From Filomicrobium insigne (GTDB lineage: Bacteria; Pseudomonadota; Alphaproteobacteria; Rhizobiales; Hyphomicrobiaceae): DNA of 64,000 nucleotides. This document shows, in pieces, positions 52,996-61,439 of this stretch. Numbering within the stretch: position 1 is the first letter of the stretch; every line of letters starts with the position of its first letter. The notes below the pieces were generated by a model that saw only the letters and a list, made by a program, of their open reading frames with translations, was not told where the DNA came from and made no database searches. Location of the stretch: NCBI RefSeq assembly GCF_900104305.1, contig NZ_FNJC01000004.1:248001-312000 (forward strand), written 5' to 3'. A program made the translations under genes and the position numbers.

Positions 52996-53342
52996 GTTTG
53001 ATTTTCTATAACTTGTTTGAGCACGACGGCTTGATTGTGTTTGCGATCCTTAGCGCCGAAAACGAGCGTCACCCTTTGGGCGGCAGCTTGTTTGCGCAGA
53101 TCGTCAAGCGCGGTTTCGTGCTGTTCAAGTTCAATGCGATAGAGCCGTTGGAATTCCTCCCAACGTTGGGGCGCGTGCCCGAACCATTTGCGGAGTTCCG
53201 CGGAGGGAGCAAGGTCTTTGGCCCAAAGGTCGAATGCGGCTTGTTCCTTGGTAACCCCACGCGGCCAGATGCGATCGACCAGAATGCGTATGCCATCACC
53301 GGATGAGGGTGGATCGTAGGCGCGCTTTAGGTGGATGCCCAT
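52992..53342 (-). CDS. DUF488 family protein (YeaO-like)
   Basis: 116 residues. The family core is evident: HLKRAYDPPSSGDGIRILVDRIWPRG, then FDLWAKDLAPSAELRKWFGH and RVTLVFGAKDRKHNQAVVLKQ. The biochemical function of DUF488 is unknown. It lies 15 bases downstream of the NsrR-like gene on the same strand, so the two probably share a transcript; E. coli yeaO is not adjacent to nsrR, so this pairing is a local observation. Confidence 0.85.
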   Translation of the reverse strand: MGIHLKRAYDPPSSGDGIRILVDRIWPRGVTKEQAAFDLWAKDLAPSAELRKWFGHAPQRWEEFQRLYRIELEQHETALDDLRKQAAAQRVTLVFGAKDRKHNQAVVLKQVIENQT

Positions 53343-53357
53343 CGCACAACGATCCTC

Positions 53358-53828
53358 TCACACGCAATCTGAAGTTGCGCCGTGTCTTGTTTCCGCGGTG
53401 TGTTTGTCTTGGGTTCGGTTTCTCGGGACCAATGCGCAGTCGAAGAGCGTCGTGGTGTCGAGTTCTCGCAGAAAGGCTTCGCGGGCGGCGTTTAGCTTTT
53501 TGCTAAGTCGGCATCTTTCGGAGGGTGGACAGGTCGCTTCTTCCGCTCTGAGGCACTCGAGTGTTGCTTTGCGCGACTCTAGAAGTCGGACGATTTCTCC
53601 GAGCGTAATCATTTTAGGATCACGTGCGAGGCGAAATCCGCGTGCTGTGCTGCCATGTTGAGCTTCAAGAACGCCGCATTGGGCCAGATCCCGTATGACT
53701 TTAACGAGATGATTGCGTGAGGCCGCGAACTCTTTGGCGATCTCGTCGATAGAAAAAACTCTTTCTGGCTCAGCAGCTAAGCGCGTCAGCGTCTGCAGTC
53801 CGTAGTCCGTATACATCGTAAGGCGCAT
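53358..53828 (-). CDS. nsrR: Rrf2-family NO-responsive repressor (NsrR-like)
   Basis: 156 residues: N-terminal winged helix (MRLTMYTDYGLQTLTRLAAE, IDEIAKEFAASRNHLVKVIRDL) and a [Fe-S] binding loop with Cys92, Cys100 and Cys106 in LECLRAEEATCPPSERCRL. Three Cys in this loop are typical of IscR and NsrR; the EIVRLLES context and the adjoining YeaR-like gene favour NsrR. NO would damage the cluster and release repression. A 23-base NsrR-type operator lies 50 bases upstream of its start, so it probably represses itself and the divergent gene. Confidence 0.8.
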   Translation of the reverse strand: MRLTMYTDYGLQTLTRLAAEPERVFSIDEIAKEFAASRNHLVKVIRDLAQCGVLEAQHGSTARGFRLARDPKMITLGEIVRLLESRKATLECLRAEEATCPPSERCRLSKKLNAAREAFLRELDTTTLFDCALVPRNRTQDKHTAETRHGATSDCV

Positions 53829-53877
53829 CCGTCGGGCCTCCCGAATAACTCGTTGCGCCGTCGATTATGCCACCATA

Positions 53878-53900
53878 AAGTGGTATTTCAAATGCATGTT
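53878..53900. promoter_or_regulatory. NsrR-type operator between nsrR and the YeaR-like gene
   Basis: A 23-base site with 11-1-11 architecture: left arm AAGTGGTATTT (53878-53888), C, right arm AAATGCATGTT (53890-53900). It agrees at 18 of 23 positions with the enterobacterial NsrR site as I recall it, and the right half is nearly perfect. It overlaps a possible + strand promoter with TTGCGC at 53853-53858, a 17-base spacer and TAAAGT at 53876-53881. Confidence 0.7.
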
Positions 53901-53908
53901 TTATTCTG

Positions 53909-54241
53909 GTGGCAAAAGTGATTGACGAGCAGTTGCCCGAGGGGCTGGTCGCTTACCGGAAAACGCCGGTTTTCGACCAGGACACTTTGCCGAACGGTTT
54001 ACGCAAAACACACAGGACCAAGGCTGGTGTTTGGGCGGTGATCCATGTCGTCGAAGGGCGTTTGCGCTACCGGTGTTTAGAGCCGCTTTCCGAGCAGATC
54101 CTTTCACCAGGTGTGACAGGCATCGTTCGTCCGGAAGAGGCGCACGAGGTGGAGCCGTTAGGTGCTGTCCGATTTTATGTCGAGTTCTATAGCGCTTCAT
54201 CTCAAGACGGTTCACCTCATGTCGGCGGGATCGAGGTGTAA
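53909..54241 (+). CDS. DUF1971 (YeaR/TehB-like cupin) protein
   Basis: 110 residues from GTG 53909; a GTG at 53918 is also in frame. The small beta-rich domain reads LPEGLVAYRKTPVFDQDTLP, GVWAVIHVVEGRLRYRCLE, GTGIVRPEEAHEVEPLGAVRF-like, matching DUF1971. E. coli YeaR has this domain and is induced by nitrate and NO through NsrR. The start lies only 8 bases after the operator and no ribosome site is seen, so the message may be nearly leaderless. Confidence 0.82.
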   Translation: MAKVIDEQLPEGLVAYRKTPVFDQDTLPNGLRKTHRTKAGVWAVIHVVEGRLRYRCLEPLSEQILSPGVTGIVRPEEAHEVEPLGAVRFYVEFYSASSQDGSPHVGGIEV

Positions 54242-54289
54242 GCATCCGTCGTGAAGCAAAGGCACGTCGAAATTGGCCAGGAGCGTCGT

Positions 54290-54964
54290 ATGTCCGGGAG
54301 AGATGATGATCGCGATGAAGGCGGTAGCTACGCATCTCCACCTTGTCTCATGCATGAAATAGACCCGGCCTACATGGGGCTTGATGTGCAACAGCAGCAG
54401 GACGTCTCACGCTGGAGACGCAGCGAGCGTCTTCGGCTCATAGATGCGCGGCTTGCGATGCCGGTTGTCGAGCGTACGGCGCATGCAGACGCCATCGTAT
54501 CGCGGCTCGACGAAATTATAGGCGGCGTGGAGGGAAAGGTGGTCAGCGCTTACTGGCCGATGCGTGGGGAGCCGAACTTGCGCATTTGGTTGGAAGCTCT
54601 GGAGATGCGCGGGGGCACCGGAGCTTTACCTGTCGTGGAACAGAAGGGAGCTCCGCTGATCTTCCGCCTCTGGCGAAAAGGCGAACCGCTCGAGAAGGGC
54701 ATATGGAACATCCCTGTTCCGTCGCACCGTGCGGCGGCTGTGACGCCGGATGTGATTATCGCTCCTGTCGTTGGGTTTGATAGAGCTTGTTACCGGCTGG
54801 GTTATGGCTGTGGCTACTTTGATCGGACGTTGGCATGCGCCACGAACCGTCCGCTAACTGTCGGTGTCGGATACAGTGTCATGGAAATTCCGACCATATA
54901 TCCGCAGACCTATGACGTTGCGATGGACGTTGTCGTGACAGAGCGAGAGGCGATCCGACGCTAA
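54290..54964 (+). CDS. 5-formyltetrahydrofolate cyclo-ligase
   Basis: ATP-dependent conversion of 5-formyl-THF to 5,10-methenyl-THF, part of folate C1 metabolism, relevant in a methylotroph. 224 residues from ATG 54290 (AGGAG 6 bases upstream; GTG 54251 is a weaker alternative). An N-terminal extension of about 38 residues precedes the catalytic fold. Landmarks are SAYWPMRGEPNLRIWLEAL, PLIFRLWRKGEPLEKGIWNIP, and the ATP loop RLGYGCGYFDRTLA near residue 175. Usual family length is about 190, so the extra length is N-terminal. Confidence 0.9.
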   Translation: MSGRDDDRDEGGSYASPPCLMHEIDPAYMGLDVQQQQDVSRWRRSERLRLIDARLAMPVVERTAHADAIVSRLDEIIGGVEGKVVSAYWPMRGEPNLRIWLEALEMRGGTGALPVVEQKGAPLIFRLWRKGEPLEKGIWNIPVPSHRAAAVTPDVIIAPVVGFDRACYRLGYGCGYFDRTLACATNRPLTVGVGYSVMEIPTIYPQTYDVAMDVVVTEREAIRR

Positions 54965-55066
54965 CTGCGTTCGAACGGGAAAACTCGGCAATAGTTTGTG
55001 CCATGACACGCCTCGGCGCGTGTGCGAAGCCTCGCCCTCCCAATGTTTAGGCAGGAGTAGCCGAAC

Positions 55067-55696
55067 GTGCATCGTCGTCTTGTTTTTTGCGGGGTTCTGG
55101 CTCTTTCAATTTTGGGTGCTGCACGCAGTGCCCATGCAGACTGTAGCGCAGAGGTTGATGCGGCGTTTGCAAAGCTCAGGCGGGCAGCTGCTTTCCGTAT
55201 GATGACGAAGATTGTGAACGATCAAGGTTCGCTCAGCATGTCGGTTGATTATGTGCCGCCGGATCGTATGCATCAAACAGTCGAGACGGGAACTTCGGCT
55301 GGGACCGTTGAACTGATCGTAATTGGATCGGAAGCCTGGTCAAATCAAGGACAAGGTTGGGCGAAGGTGCCGGACAAATTCGCGAAAGAGGTTTCTGGGC
55401 AAATGCGCCAGTCCCTTTCGGGAAACAAAAGCGCGAATGCTGCTTATGAATGTCTTGGTGAGAAAACTTTCGAGGGGGGCGAGTACGTGGCGTACCGCAC
55501 GGAGTTACCTCCCGTCGCGGCAAAAACGGGCGCTGAAGCCGTGCCGGGTAACGTTCAAATGCTTTACGTTGACAAGGAGACGGGACTGCCTGTGCGGAAC
55601 ATCGTGACCAAGCCCGATGCTCCGAATGAGCGGCTTTTCGACGGTACCTTTCAATTGAGAGAGGACCTGAAGATCGATGTGCCTGCGACGCGGTAA
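55067..55696 (+). CDS. Secreted protein of unknown function, LolA-like
   Basis: 209 residues from GTG 55067. Signal peptide with a cleavage site near SAHA-D (residue 25). The mature protein reads like an incomplete beta barrel of the LolA/LppX type: SLSMSVDYVPPDRMHQTVE, VELIVIGSEAWSNQGQGWA, VQMLYVDKETGLPVRNIVT. Two Cys (residues about 26 and 125) could form a disulfide. No family was recognised with certainty; a lipid- or cofactor-carrying role is only suggested by the fold impression. Confidence 0.6.
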   Translation: MHRRLVFCGVLALSILGAARSAHADCSAEVDAAFAKLRRAAAFRMMTKIVNDQGSLSMSVDYVPPDRMHQTVETGTSAGTVELIVIGSEAWSNQGQGWAKVPDKFAKEVSGQMRQSLSGNKSANAAYECLGEKTFEGGEYVAYRTELPPVAAKTGAEAVPGNVQMLYVDKETGLPVRNIVTKPDAPNERLFDGTFQLREDLKIDVPATR

Positions 55697-55723
55697 GTTT
55701 GCTTGTTGTATGCGTGTCGGGCC

Positions 55724-56107
55724 TTAGAGTTCCAGGTGTTTTTCTCCCGGTTTTAAATCTGGAAGACGTCCTTCAGGCAGGCACGGGGCCGCCGTCACCT
55801 TGCACCGGGTATTGCCTTTATAGGCTTCGCAGTGCGTTCGTTTGCGCTGGGCCCGATCCCAATTTTCATAGCCAGGTCCTTTTGCGCCGGCGCGTGATGA
55901 CCACCACAGGATTGCGCGCTTCTTCGCTTCGGACTCCGTGGATGCGATTGCCCATCCGCTCTCAATAACGGATGCGCAAATAGAAGCAGCGCGCAGCGGC
56001 GTTGCGATTGAAGCTCCTAAAATTAATGTGGCCGCAGCAAGGATTGCGCCTTGAGAGAAATTGCGTTTTGTCACTTTATTTCTCAAATCGATGCGATCAG
56101 AAAACAT
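55724..56107 (-). CDS. Small secreted Cys-containing protein, divergent from pqqA
   Basis: 127 residues: signal/TM segment (SQGAILAAATLILGASIATPLRA, in part) and a mature domain with four Cys (ASICASVIE, RTHCEAYKG, RCKVTAAPC) and the WAIASTESEAKKRAILWWSS helix. Similar small periplasmic proteins of unknown function are common in Hyphomicrobiales. It shares the 83-base region 56108-56190 with pqqA in divergent orientation, so co-regulation with PQQ synthesis is possible. Confidence 0.6.
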   Translation of the reverse strand: MFSDRIDLRNKVTKRNFSQGAILAAATLILGASIATPLRAASICASVIESGWAIASTESEAKKRAILWWSSRAGAKGPGYENWDRAQRKRTHCEAYKGNTRCKVTAAPCLPEGRLPDLKPGEKHLEL

Positions 56108-56190
56108 GACTTGCGCTCATTCTCCGATGTGTCCATAAAAATAATTGGGAAGCATAACGGTTTGTGTGAAACTTTTGGAGGAAACGAGAA

Positions 56191-56280
56191 ATGAAGGTTT
56201 GGAATAAACCTCAGGTTCGCGAGCAGGAAGTTGGTCTCGAAGTTACGAGCTATCTCCCAGCTGAGATCGACGTTATCTAA
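56191..56280 (+). CDS. pqqA: PQQ precursor peptide PqqA
   Basis: 29 codons from ATG 56191, with GGAGG at 56177-56181 9 bases upstream. The peptide begins MKVWNKPQVREQEVGLEVTS and ends YLPAEIDVI. The crosslinked pair of PQQ biogenesis is present as Glu17 and Tyr21 in the EVTSY motif, matching PqqA of Methylorubrum and others. PqqE/PqqD crosslink these residues and later enzymes make pyrroloquinoline quinone, the MxaF cofactor. No pqqB-E gene lies in the window; the gene is followed directly by a terminator, so it stands alone. A possible promoter is TTGCGC (56111-56116), a 17-base spacer and CATAAA (56134-56139). Confidence 0.93.
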   Translation: MKVWNKPQVREQEVGLEVTSYLPAEIDVI

Positions 56281-56304
56281 GCGTTCCAATTTTGAATAAG
56301 TCTG

Positions 56305-56338
56305 GCGTGACGGCCGCTTGCGGCCGTCACGCTTTTTT
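56305..56338 (+). terminator. Strong intrinsic terminator after pqqA
   Basis: GCGTGACGGCCG (56305-56316) pairs perfectly with CGGCCGTCACGC (56321-56332) around a 4-base loop and is followed by TTTTTT (56333-56338). On the other strand no T-run follows, so it serves pqqA and not the convergent mxaX. Confidence 0.95.
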
Positions 56339-56355
56339 ATGTGCATGCCAGAACG

Positions 56356-57006
56356 TTAGAGATGTCGTTTGATCGACGTTGCGGGCAAATGTTGAATGGC
56401 TATGCGCATCAGTTCCGGCAGTGTCCGTACGCCAAGCTTGTTTTTGATCTGCGCGGCTGTGTTCGCGATCGTTTTGTAGCTGACGTTCAGTTCTTCCGCG
56501 ATGATGTTGTAGGGTTTGCCTTCAGCTATCAAAGAGAGTGTCTGCAACTCTCTAATCGTTATTGTATTCAATGGGTTATTTGATCCTCTCGCGCTGATGA
56601 AGGCGACTTCCGATGCGAGTTCATGGCTGAGGTAAGTGCCACCGTCCCGTACGCGCTGAAACGCTTTTATGAATTCGTCGGAGCATGTGTCTTTCAAGAG
56701 AAAGCCGTTGGCGCCGACTTCCAGTGCCCGGCTCACAATTACCGGGTCGCTGTGCATACTGAAAACCAGTATGGGTGTTTTCTTATCGTGGATGCGTAGT
56801 CTGCGTATGAAGTTCAATCCATCGAGAGCGCCTGTGTTCACAGCGAGATCGACGACGATAACGTCAGGCTTTTGGGCGCGATATTGGCGGAAGCCGTCTG
56901 ATAGGCTTGCCGCTTGAATGACGAACTCTACGCGGGCGTCCTGCAGCACACGCTTGCAACCCTGAAGCACGATGGGATGGTCGTCGATCACGAGAACTTT
57001 TGTCAT
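56356..57006 (-). CDS. mxaX: LuxR/NarL-type response regulator of methanol oxidation (MxaX-like)
   Basis: 216 residues from ATG 57006 (MTKVLVIDDHPIVLQGCK); a longer in-frame start at 57099 would lie in mxaY. The receiver has Asp in DVIVVDLAVN and Lys in FLLKDTCSDEF. The C-terminal LuxR helix-turn-helix reads TIRELQTLSLIAEGKPYNII and LNVSYKTIANTAAQIKNKL. In Paracoccus, MoxX (MxaX), encoded divergently from mxaF with moxYZ, activates methanol dehydrogenase genes; the same order and orientation are seen here. It overlaps mxaY by four bases. Confidence 0.85.
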   Translation of the reverse strand: MTKVLVIDDHPIVLQGCKRVLQDARVEFVIQAASLSDGFRQYRAQKPDVIVVDLAVNTGALDGLNFIRRLRIHDKKTPILVFSMHSDPVIVSRALEVGANGFLLKDTCSDEFIKAFQRVRDGGTYLSHELASEVAFISARGSNNPLNTITIRELQTLSLIAEGKPYNIIAEELNVSYKTIANTAAQIKNKLGVRTLPELMRIAIQHLPATSIKRHL

Positions 57007-58517
57007 GCGCGGTTTCCAAAAAATTCTGCAGCTAGTCTTTTTTCGCCGGTCGAGCACCCCGCAGGAACGGTAATATCTATGGCGGTGCCTGAGGGCCAAT
57101 TGCCGCTAAGTGAAAATGTGCCGTTTAGGGCGCGCACTCGCTCACGCATCGTGGCTAATCCGAACCCGTTGGGTGCAGGGTCCCGGATCCCTTCTCCGTC
57201 GTCGCGAATGTTGAGGCTAATCTGAGAATATGCGGCTTCGCCGTCTGGGCCGGTAATGGTTTCATGAGCCAATTGGACAACGATATTCTTGGGATTAGCG
57301 TGACGCAGCGCGTTTGTTATGCCCTCCTGTATACAGCGGTAAATGGTGAGATCTATAGATTCACCGTAGCTCAATTGCAGATCGTTTGTGATCGTGCTGA
57401 ACCTGATATTGGGGTGACGAAGCTCAAATTCGCTAGAGAGTTTTGTTATGAGCTCTTTGAGCGTTATGCGGCCCAAAGCGATCGGTCGGAGCTTTTTCAG
57501 TAGCCGCCTATTTATGGATTTGAGCCGGTCACTGATCGTCCGTATTTCACTGATTCTGCTAGCGATTTCGGAAGATATTTTTTCAGGAAGTGGTTGAGCG
57601 TACTGCTCGATCGATGAGGCATTGACCATTATCCCGAACAGGCAGGGGCCGACTTCGTCGTGAAGTTCGCTTGCGATTTGTCGGCGTTCTTCCTCCTGGA
57701 CGGTGATGAGATCCCGACAAAGGCGGGAGTTTTCGGCATTTACGGCGTCCAACGCTGCGGCGAGTTGATTGAAGTGGTCGGCGATCAGGCGCAGTTCGCG
57801 GACTTTGGGAGGTTCGACGCGCACTGCGCTGTGACCGTGCTCCAAACGTTTCATTGCGCCGGCCAATCCGACCAGGGGATCTAGGATGCGGCCGAGCACG
57901 ACGTATAGGGCACTCAACATAAGCAGATTTGTGCCGATCCAGAGTAGCAGCATCGTGCGGTAGTCGTTCCATACTTCTGCGATTTCATCGGAAGGCTCGC
58001 CTTGGATCAGAACGGTTGCGATGGGCTGATCTTCTACCCTTATCGGAACGTTGAATCTATTTGCCGGTGGACGAACCATTTCAATGAACCATCGCGGTAC
58101 CGAAGCTGGTTCTCTTTCGTTCGAAGGTTCCTGAGGCGGGCGGTTTTTGCTCGGGCCCCTTTCTCCGTTGGCTCTGACCACTTCTATTCGGACGTGGCGA
58201 AGATGTTTGAGTTGAGCCTCAAGAGTTTGAAGCAGATTCCGTGCCTCTGTTTCGTTCAAAAGAGAGCGTGCCGTTTCCCGCACGAAACTCTCCGCTAGAT
58301 CCATGGAAGCGCGCATCTCGATGCGGGTACGGTTTCCGGCGTCCAGAACTTTTAGAAAGCATGCAAACAGCGACGTGACGACGGTGACGGCTAGGAAGGC
58401 GATGAGGATCTGAGTGCGAACCGGTCGACGGTACCAAAGATTTTGCAGGCGTTTGATAAGGCTGGGCAGGAGTTCCGCGCCGCCTTTGGATTCGCTTTCG
58501 GAAGCGGTGAGGATCAT
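57003..58517 (-). CDS. mxaY: NarX-type sensor histidine kinase (MxaY-like)
   Basis: 504 residues: TM1 about 35-58 (ILIAFLAVTVVTSLFACFL), a periplasmic sensor of about 130 residues, TM2 about 190-212 and a HAMP-like part (LVGLAGAMKRLEHGHSAVRV). The HisKA_3 H-box is EEERRQIASELHDEVGPCLF and the ATPase box is RDDGEGI with NGFGLATMRERV. It senses a C1-related or envelope signal and phosphorylates MxaX. Both ends overlap neighbours by four bases (mxaZ and mxaX), making a tight three-gene operon. Confidence 0.86.
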   Translation of the reverse strand: MILTASESESKGGAELLPSLIKRLQNLWYRRPVRTQILIAFLAVTVVTSLFACFLKVLDAGNRTRIEMRASMDLAESFVRETARSLLNETEARNLLQTLEAQLKHLRHVRIEVVRANGERGPSKNRPPQEPSNEREPASVPRWFIEMVRPPANRFNVPIRVEDQPIATVLIQGEPSDEIAEVWNDYRTMLLLWIGTNLLMLSALYVVLGRILDPLVGLAGAMKRLEHGHSAVRVEPPKVRELRLIADHFNQLAAALDAVNAENSRLCRDLITVQEEERRQIASELHDEVGPCLFGIMVNASSIEQYAQPLPEKISSEIASRISEIRTISDRLKSINRRLLKKLRPIALGRITLKELITKLSSEFELRHPNIRFSTITNDLQLSYGESIDLTIYRCIQEGITNALRHANPKNIVVQLAHETITGPDGEAAYSQISLNIRDDGEGIRDPAPNGFGLATMRERVRALNGTFSLSGNWPSGTAIDITVPAGCSTGEKRLAAEFFGNRA

Positions 58518-59065
58518 TGTTGCGCTCCATATCTCGATTTGAGATCAGCGAGTGCTTGATCGCGATTGTGGTTTGCGGTGCGCAGGTTGAAATAGTGTTG
58601 GCAAAGAGAGCCAAAGCCTTCGTCATGCGTATTCTCGCCGACAATTCGCGAGAGTTCTTCGATGATCTCGATGGCTGGTTCCGGTGCACCGATTTCCGCT
58701 AGCATGCCTTCGAGTTGGACGGCGCGATTGGCGATCATTCTTGGTGATTCACGAAACTGCCCGGCAGCGGTGTTGAGAAGGGACGCAATGCGTTCAACCG
58801 CTGGGCTCCCCGGCGTTGCGTTCTGACCGTCAATTCTGCTGGCAAGCCACACTTCCGGTTTGGTTCCTTCATTCGCTTCTAGCCAATGGTCCTGCGTCAG
58901 AGGTTTCTCCGGGGCCTCTTGCGCTGCCGGGTGTTGGGCAATGGTCTCGGCGGGATCGTCAGAGCATGCGCCGAGGGCTGCGCTTGTCAGGATGCACGCG
59001 ACTGCCATAACCCGCTTAACGGCAGGGCGGTGGCGATGACCAAAGTGGGTAGCGTTGTGGCGCAC
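58514..59065 (-). CDS. mxaZ: Lipoprotein of the mxaZYX regulatory operon (MxaZ-like)
   Basis: 183 residues, or 164 if translation begins at Met20 (ATG 59008). The lipobox is SAALGAC, with Cys about residue 34, so it is a periplasmic lipoprotein. The mature part is helical (SPAVERIASLLNTAAGQFRE, PAIEIIEELSRIVGENTHDE). MoxZ of Paracoccus lies first in moxZYX and has no known biochemical role; position and a four-base overlap with mxaY support the name, the sequence alone would not. It could be a periplasmic partner of MxaY. Confidence 0.65.
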   Translation of the reverse strand: MRHNATHFGHRHRPAVKRVMAVACILTSAALGACSDDPAETIAQHPAAQEAPEKPLTQDHWLEANEGTKPEVWLASRIDGQNATPGSPAVERIASLLNTAAGQFRESPRMIANRAVQLEGMLAEIGAPEPAIEIIEELSRIVGENTHDEGFGSLCQHYFNLRTANHNRDQALADLKSRYGAQQ

Positions 59066-59498
59066 GGCTGAGCCTCATTCGGGTGAATCGCCAAGGCTAC
59101 GCAGAGCTCCGTGCCCGATAAGGCAGGATTGCCATTCCCTTGTATTTAGCGGTTTTGGGGCTGGCCTCAGCTGTTACATCGTTACGATTTTGTGAGGGGT
59201 GAGGAAAGGCAGTCCTTGTTGCCACTTCTTCCCGGCCAGTTCTGGTAGTCGGACTAAAGACGGGCGCTAGGGCCGGCTCTAGCGTAGCGCTGCGTGTTGG
59301 ATACGACTTCGCGGTGTCGAAAAAGAACGGCTCCAGGAAGTGGAATCTGCCGCATCGGTTTCGGGCGGAGCATGTCCACTCCGGTCCTCGCCTGTACCGC
59401 GCATCAAAGGCAGCTCGGCACATCAGTATTCCGGCGATGTCGGAGGCTGGGGAGCGTGATTGCCTTGGTCTAGGGAACGAAACGTGAGGTTTCCATAA
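59066..59498. promoter_or_regulatory. mxaZ-mxaF divergent regulatory region
   Basis: 433 bases without a gene between the regulators and mxaF. The clearest element is a 20-base near-palindrome at 59265-59284: CGCTAG, G, GCCGGC, T, CTAGCG, a plausible activator site about 215 bases before ATG 59499. No promoter hexamers are assigned with confidence. The mxaF ribosome site is GAGG about 9 bases before the ATG. The long leader implies either a distant promoter or a structured 5' region. Confidence 0.5.
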
Positions 59499-61379
59499 AT
59501 GAAAAAATCCTGGAGAACGTCCCTGTTAGTGTCTGCGTCACTTGCGGCGTTGGCACTCGGGGTGTCGGGCGCAACCGCGAACGACAAGCTCGTCGAGCTC
59601 TCAAAGAGCAACGACAACTGGATTATGACGGGCAAGACGTATCACGCGAATAATTATAGCCCGAACACTCAGATCAATACCGACAACGTTAAACAATTGC
59701 GCCAAGCTTGGTCGTTTTCGACCGGTCTTCTGCACGGCCATGAAGGCACCCCGCTCGTCGTCGACGGGGTTATGTACGTGCACACGTCTTTTCCGAATAA
59801 TACCTTTGCGCTTGATCTGAATGACCCCGGCCGCATCATCTGGCAGCACAAGCCGAAGCAAGACCCCGCTGCGCGTTCTGTTGCGTGTTGCGACCTCGTG
59901 AACCGCGGTTTGGCCTACTGGCCTGGTGACGGTGATGTGAAGCCGCTGATCTTGAAGACGCAGCTTGATGGTCACGTTGTTGCGCTTGACGCCAAGACCG
60001 GAGAAGAGCGCTGGAAGATTGAAAACTCGGACATCAAAGTTGGTTCGACGCTGACGATCGCTCCTTACGTCATCAAGGATTTGGTTCTTGTCGGATCGTC
60101 CGGTGCCGAGCTCGGTGTTCGAGGCTACGTGACGGCTTATGACGTTAAGACCGGCGAGCAAAAGTGGCGCAAGTACGCGACGGGTCCGGATGGCGATGTC
60201 GGCATCGGTGACGACTTCAATAAGGCCAATCCGCACTACGGTCAGAAGGGCCTCGGCACCGGCACATGGGAAGGTGACGCCTGGAAGATCGGCGGCGGCA
60301 CGAACTGGGGCTGGTATGCGTACGATCCTGACCTGGAGCTCTTCTACTACGGCTCGGGTAACCCAGCTCCGTGGAACGAGACCATGCGTCCCGGCGACAA
60401 CAAGTGGACTATGACCATTTGGGGTCGGGATGCCGATACGGGTATGGCCAAGTTCGGCTATCAGAAGACCCCACACGACGAGTGGGATTACGCCGGCGTC
60501 AACGTCATGATGCTTTCTGAGCAGAAGGACAAGTCGGGTAAGATGCGCAAGCTTCTGACCCACCCCGACCGGAACGGCATTGTCTATACGCTTGATCGCG
60601 AGGACGGCACGCTGATCTCGGCGAACAAGCTTGATGATACGGTCAACTGGGTAAAGACAGTCGACCTGAAGACTGGCTTGCCGGTTCGTGATCCTGAGTT
60701 CTCCACGCGAATGGATCACAAGGCGACCGATATCTGTCCGTCGGCCATGGGTTATCACAACCAGGGTCACGACAGCTATGATCCAGAGAAGCAGCTCTTC
60801 TTCATGGGCATCAACCACATCTGCATGGACTGGGAGCCCTTCATGCTTCCCTATCGTGCCGGTCAGTTCTTCGTCGGTGCGACCCTGTGGATGTATCCGG
60901 GCCCGAAGGGTGATCGCCAGGGTTATGAAGGCCTCGGCCAGATCAAGGCCTATAACGCCATCACCGGTGAGTACAAATGGGAGAAAATGGAACGCTTCTC
61001 CGTTTGGGGCGGCACCATGTCGACGGCTGGGAACCTCGTGTTCTACGGTACGCTCGACGGCTTCCTGAAGGCTCGTGATAGCCGCTCCGGTGAGCTGCTT
61101 TGGAAAGCCAAGCTGCCTTCGGGGTCGATTGGCCATCCGATGACGTTCGAGCACAACGGCACGCAGTTCGTTTCCATCATGTATGGCGTCGGTGGTTGGC
61201 CGGGCGTTGGTCTGGTGTTCGATCTTCAGGATCCGACTGCCGGTCTGGGTGCTGTCGGTGCCTTCAAGAACCTTCAAAACTACACGCAGATGGGTGGCGG
61301 TGTCGCGGTCTTCTCGCTCGATGGCAAGGGACCTTATGACGACGTGACCGTCGGCGAGTGGAAGGGTGGCAAGGGCTAA
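59499..61379 (+). CDS. mxaF: PQQ-dependent methanol dehydrogenase large subunit (Ca type)
   Basis: Periplasmic oxidation of methanol to formaldehyde, passing electrons to cytochrome cL. 626 residues with a 27-residue signal peptide; the mature protein begins [10 protein letters not shown]. The vicinal disulfide Cys130-Cys131 (mature 103-104) in SVACCDLVN and the catalytic Asp330 (mature 303) in [11 protein letters not shown] are present. The residue two after the catalytic Asp is Ala332, where lanthanide-dependent XoxF has Asp, so this is the Ca-dependent form. Tryptophan-docking propeller repeats run throughout, for example [13 protein letters not shown]. It is followed by hairpins, then mxaJ. 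Confidence 0.98.
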   Translation: MKKSWRTSLLVSASLAALALGVSGATANDKLVELSKSNDNWIMTGKTYHANNYSPNTQINTDNVKQLRQAWSFSTGLLHGHEGTPLVVDGVMYVHTSFPNNTFALDLNDPGRIIWQHKPKQDPAARSVACCDLVNRGLAYWPGDGDVKPLILKTQLDGHVVALDAKTGEERWKIENSDIKVGSTLTIAPYVIKDLVLVGSSGAELGVRGYVTAYDVKTGEQKWRKYATGPDGDVGIGDDFNKANPHYGQKGLGTGTWEGDAWKIGGGTNWGWYAYDPDLELFYYGSGNPAPWNETMRPGDNKWTMTIWGRDADTGMAKFGYQKTPHDEWDYAGVNVMMLSEQKDKSGKMRKLLTHPDRNGIVYTLDREDGTLISANKLDDTVNWVKTVDLKTGLPVRDPEFSTRMDHKATDICPSAMGYHNQGHDSYDPEKQLFFMGINHICMDWEPFMLPYRAGQFFVGATLWMYPGPKGDRQGYEGLGQIKAYNAITGEYKWEKMERFSVWGGTMSTAGNLVFYGTLDGFLKARDSRSGELLWKAKLPSGSIGHPMTFEHNGTQFVSIMYGVGGWPGVGLVFDLQDPTAGLGAVGAFKNLQNYTQMGGGVAVFSLDGKGPYDDVTVGEWKGGKG

Positions 61380-61396
61380 CCCTACATCAGTCTCGA

Positions 61397-61426
61397 TCCC
61401 GGCTGCCGGATCTCCGGTAGTCGGGA
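61397..61426 (+). other. First hairpin in the mxaF-mxaJ spacer
   Basis: TCCCGGCTGCCGG (61397-61409) pairs with CCGGTAGTCGGGA (61414-61426), 13 pairs including two G-T, loop ATCT. It begins 18 bases after the mxaF stop. No T-run follows, so it more likely protects the 3' end of mxaF mRNA than ends transcription. Confidence 0.6.
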
Positions 61427-61439
61427 CTTCGTGGACGTA

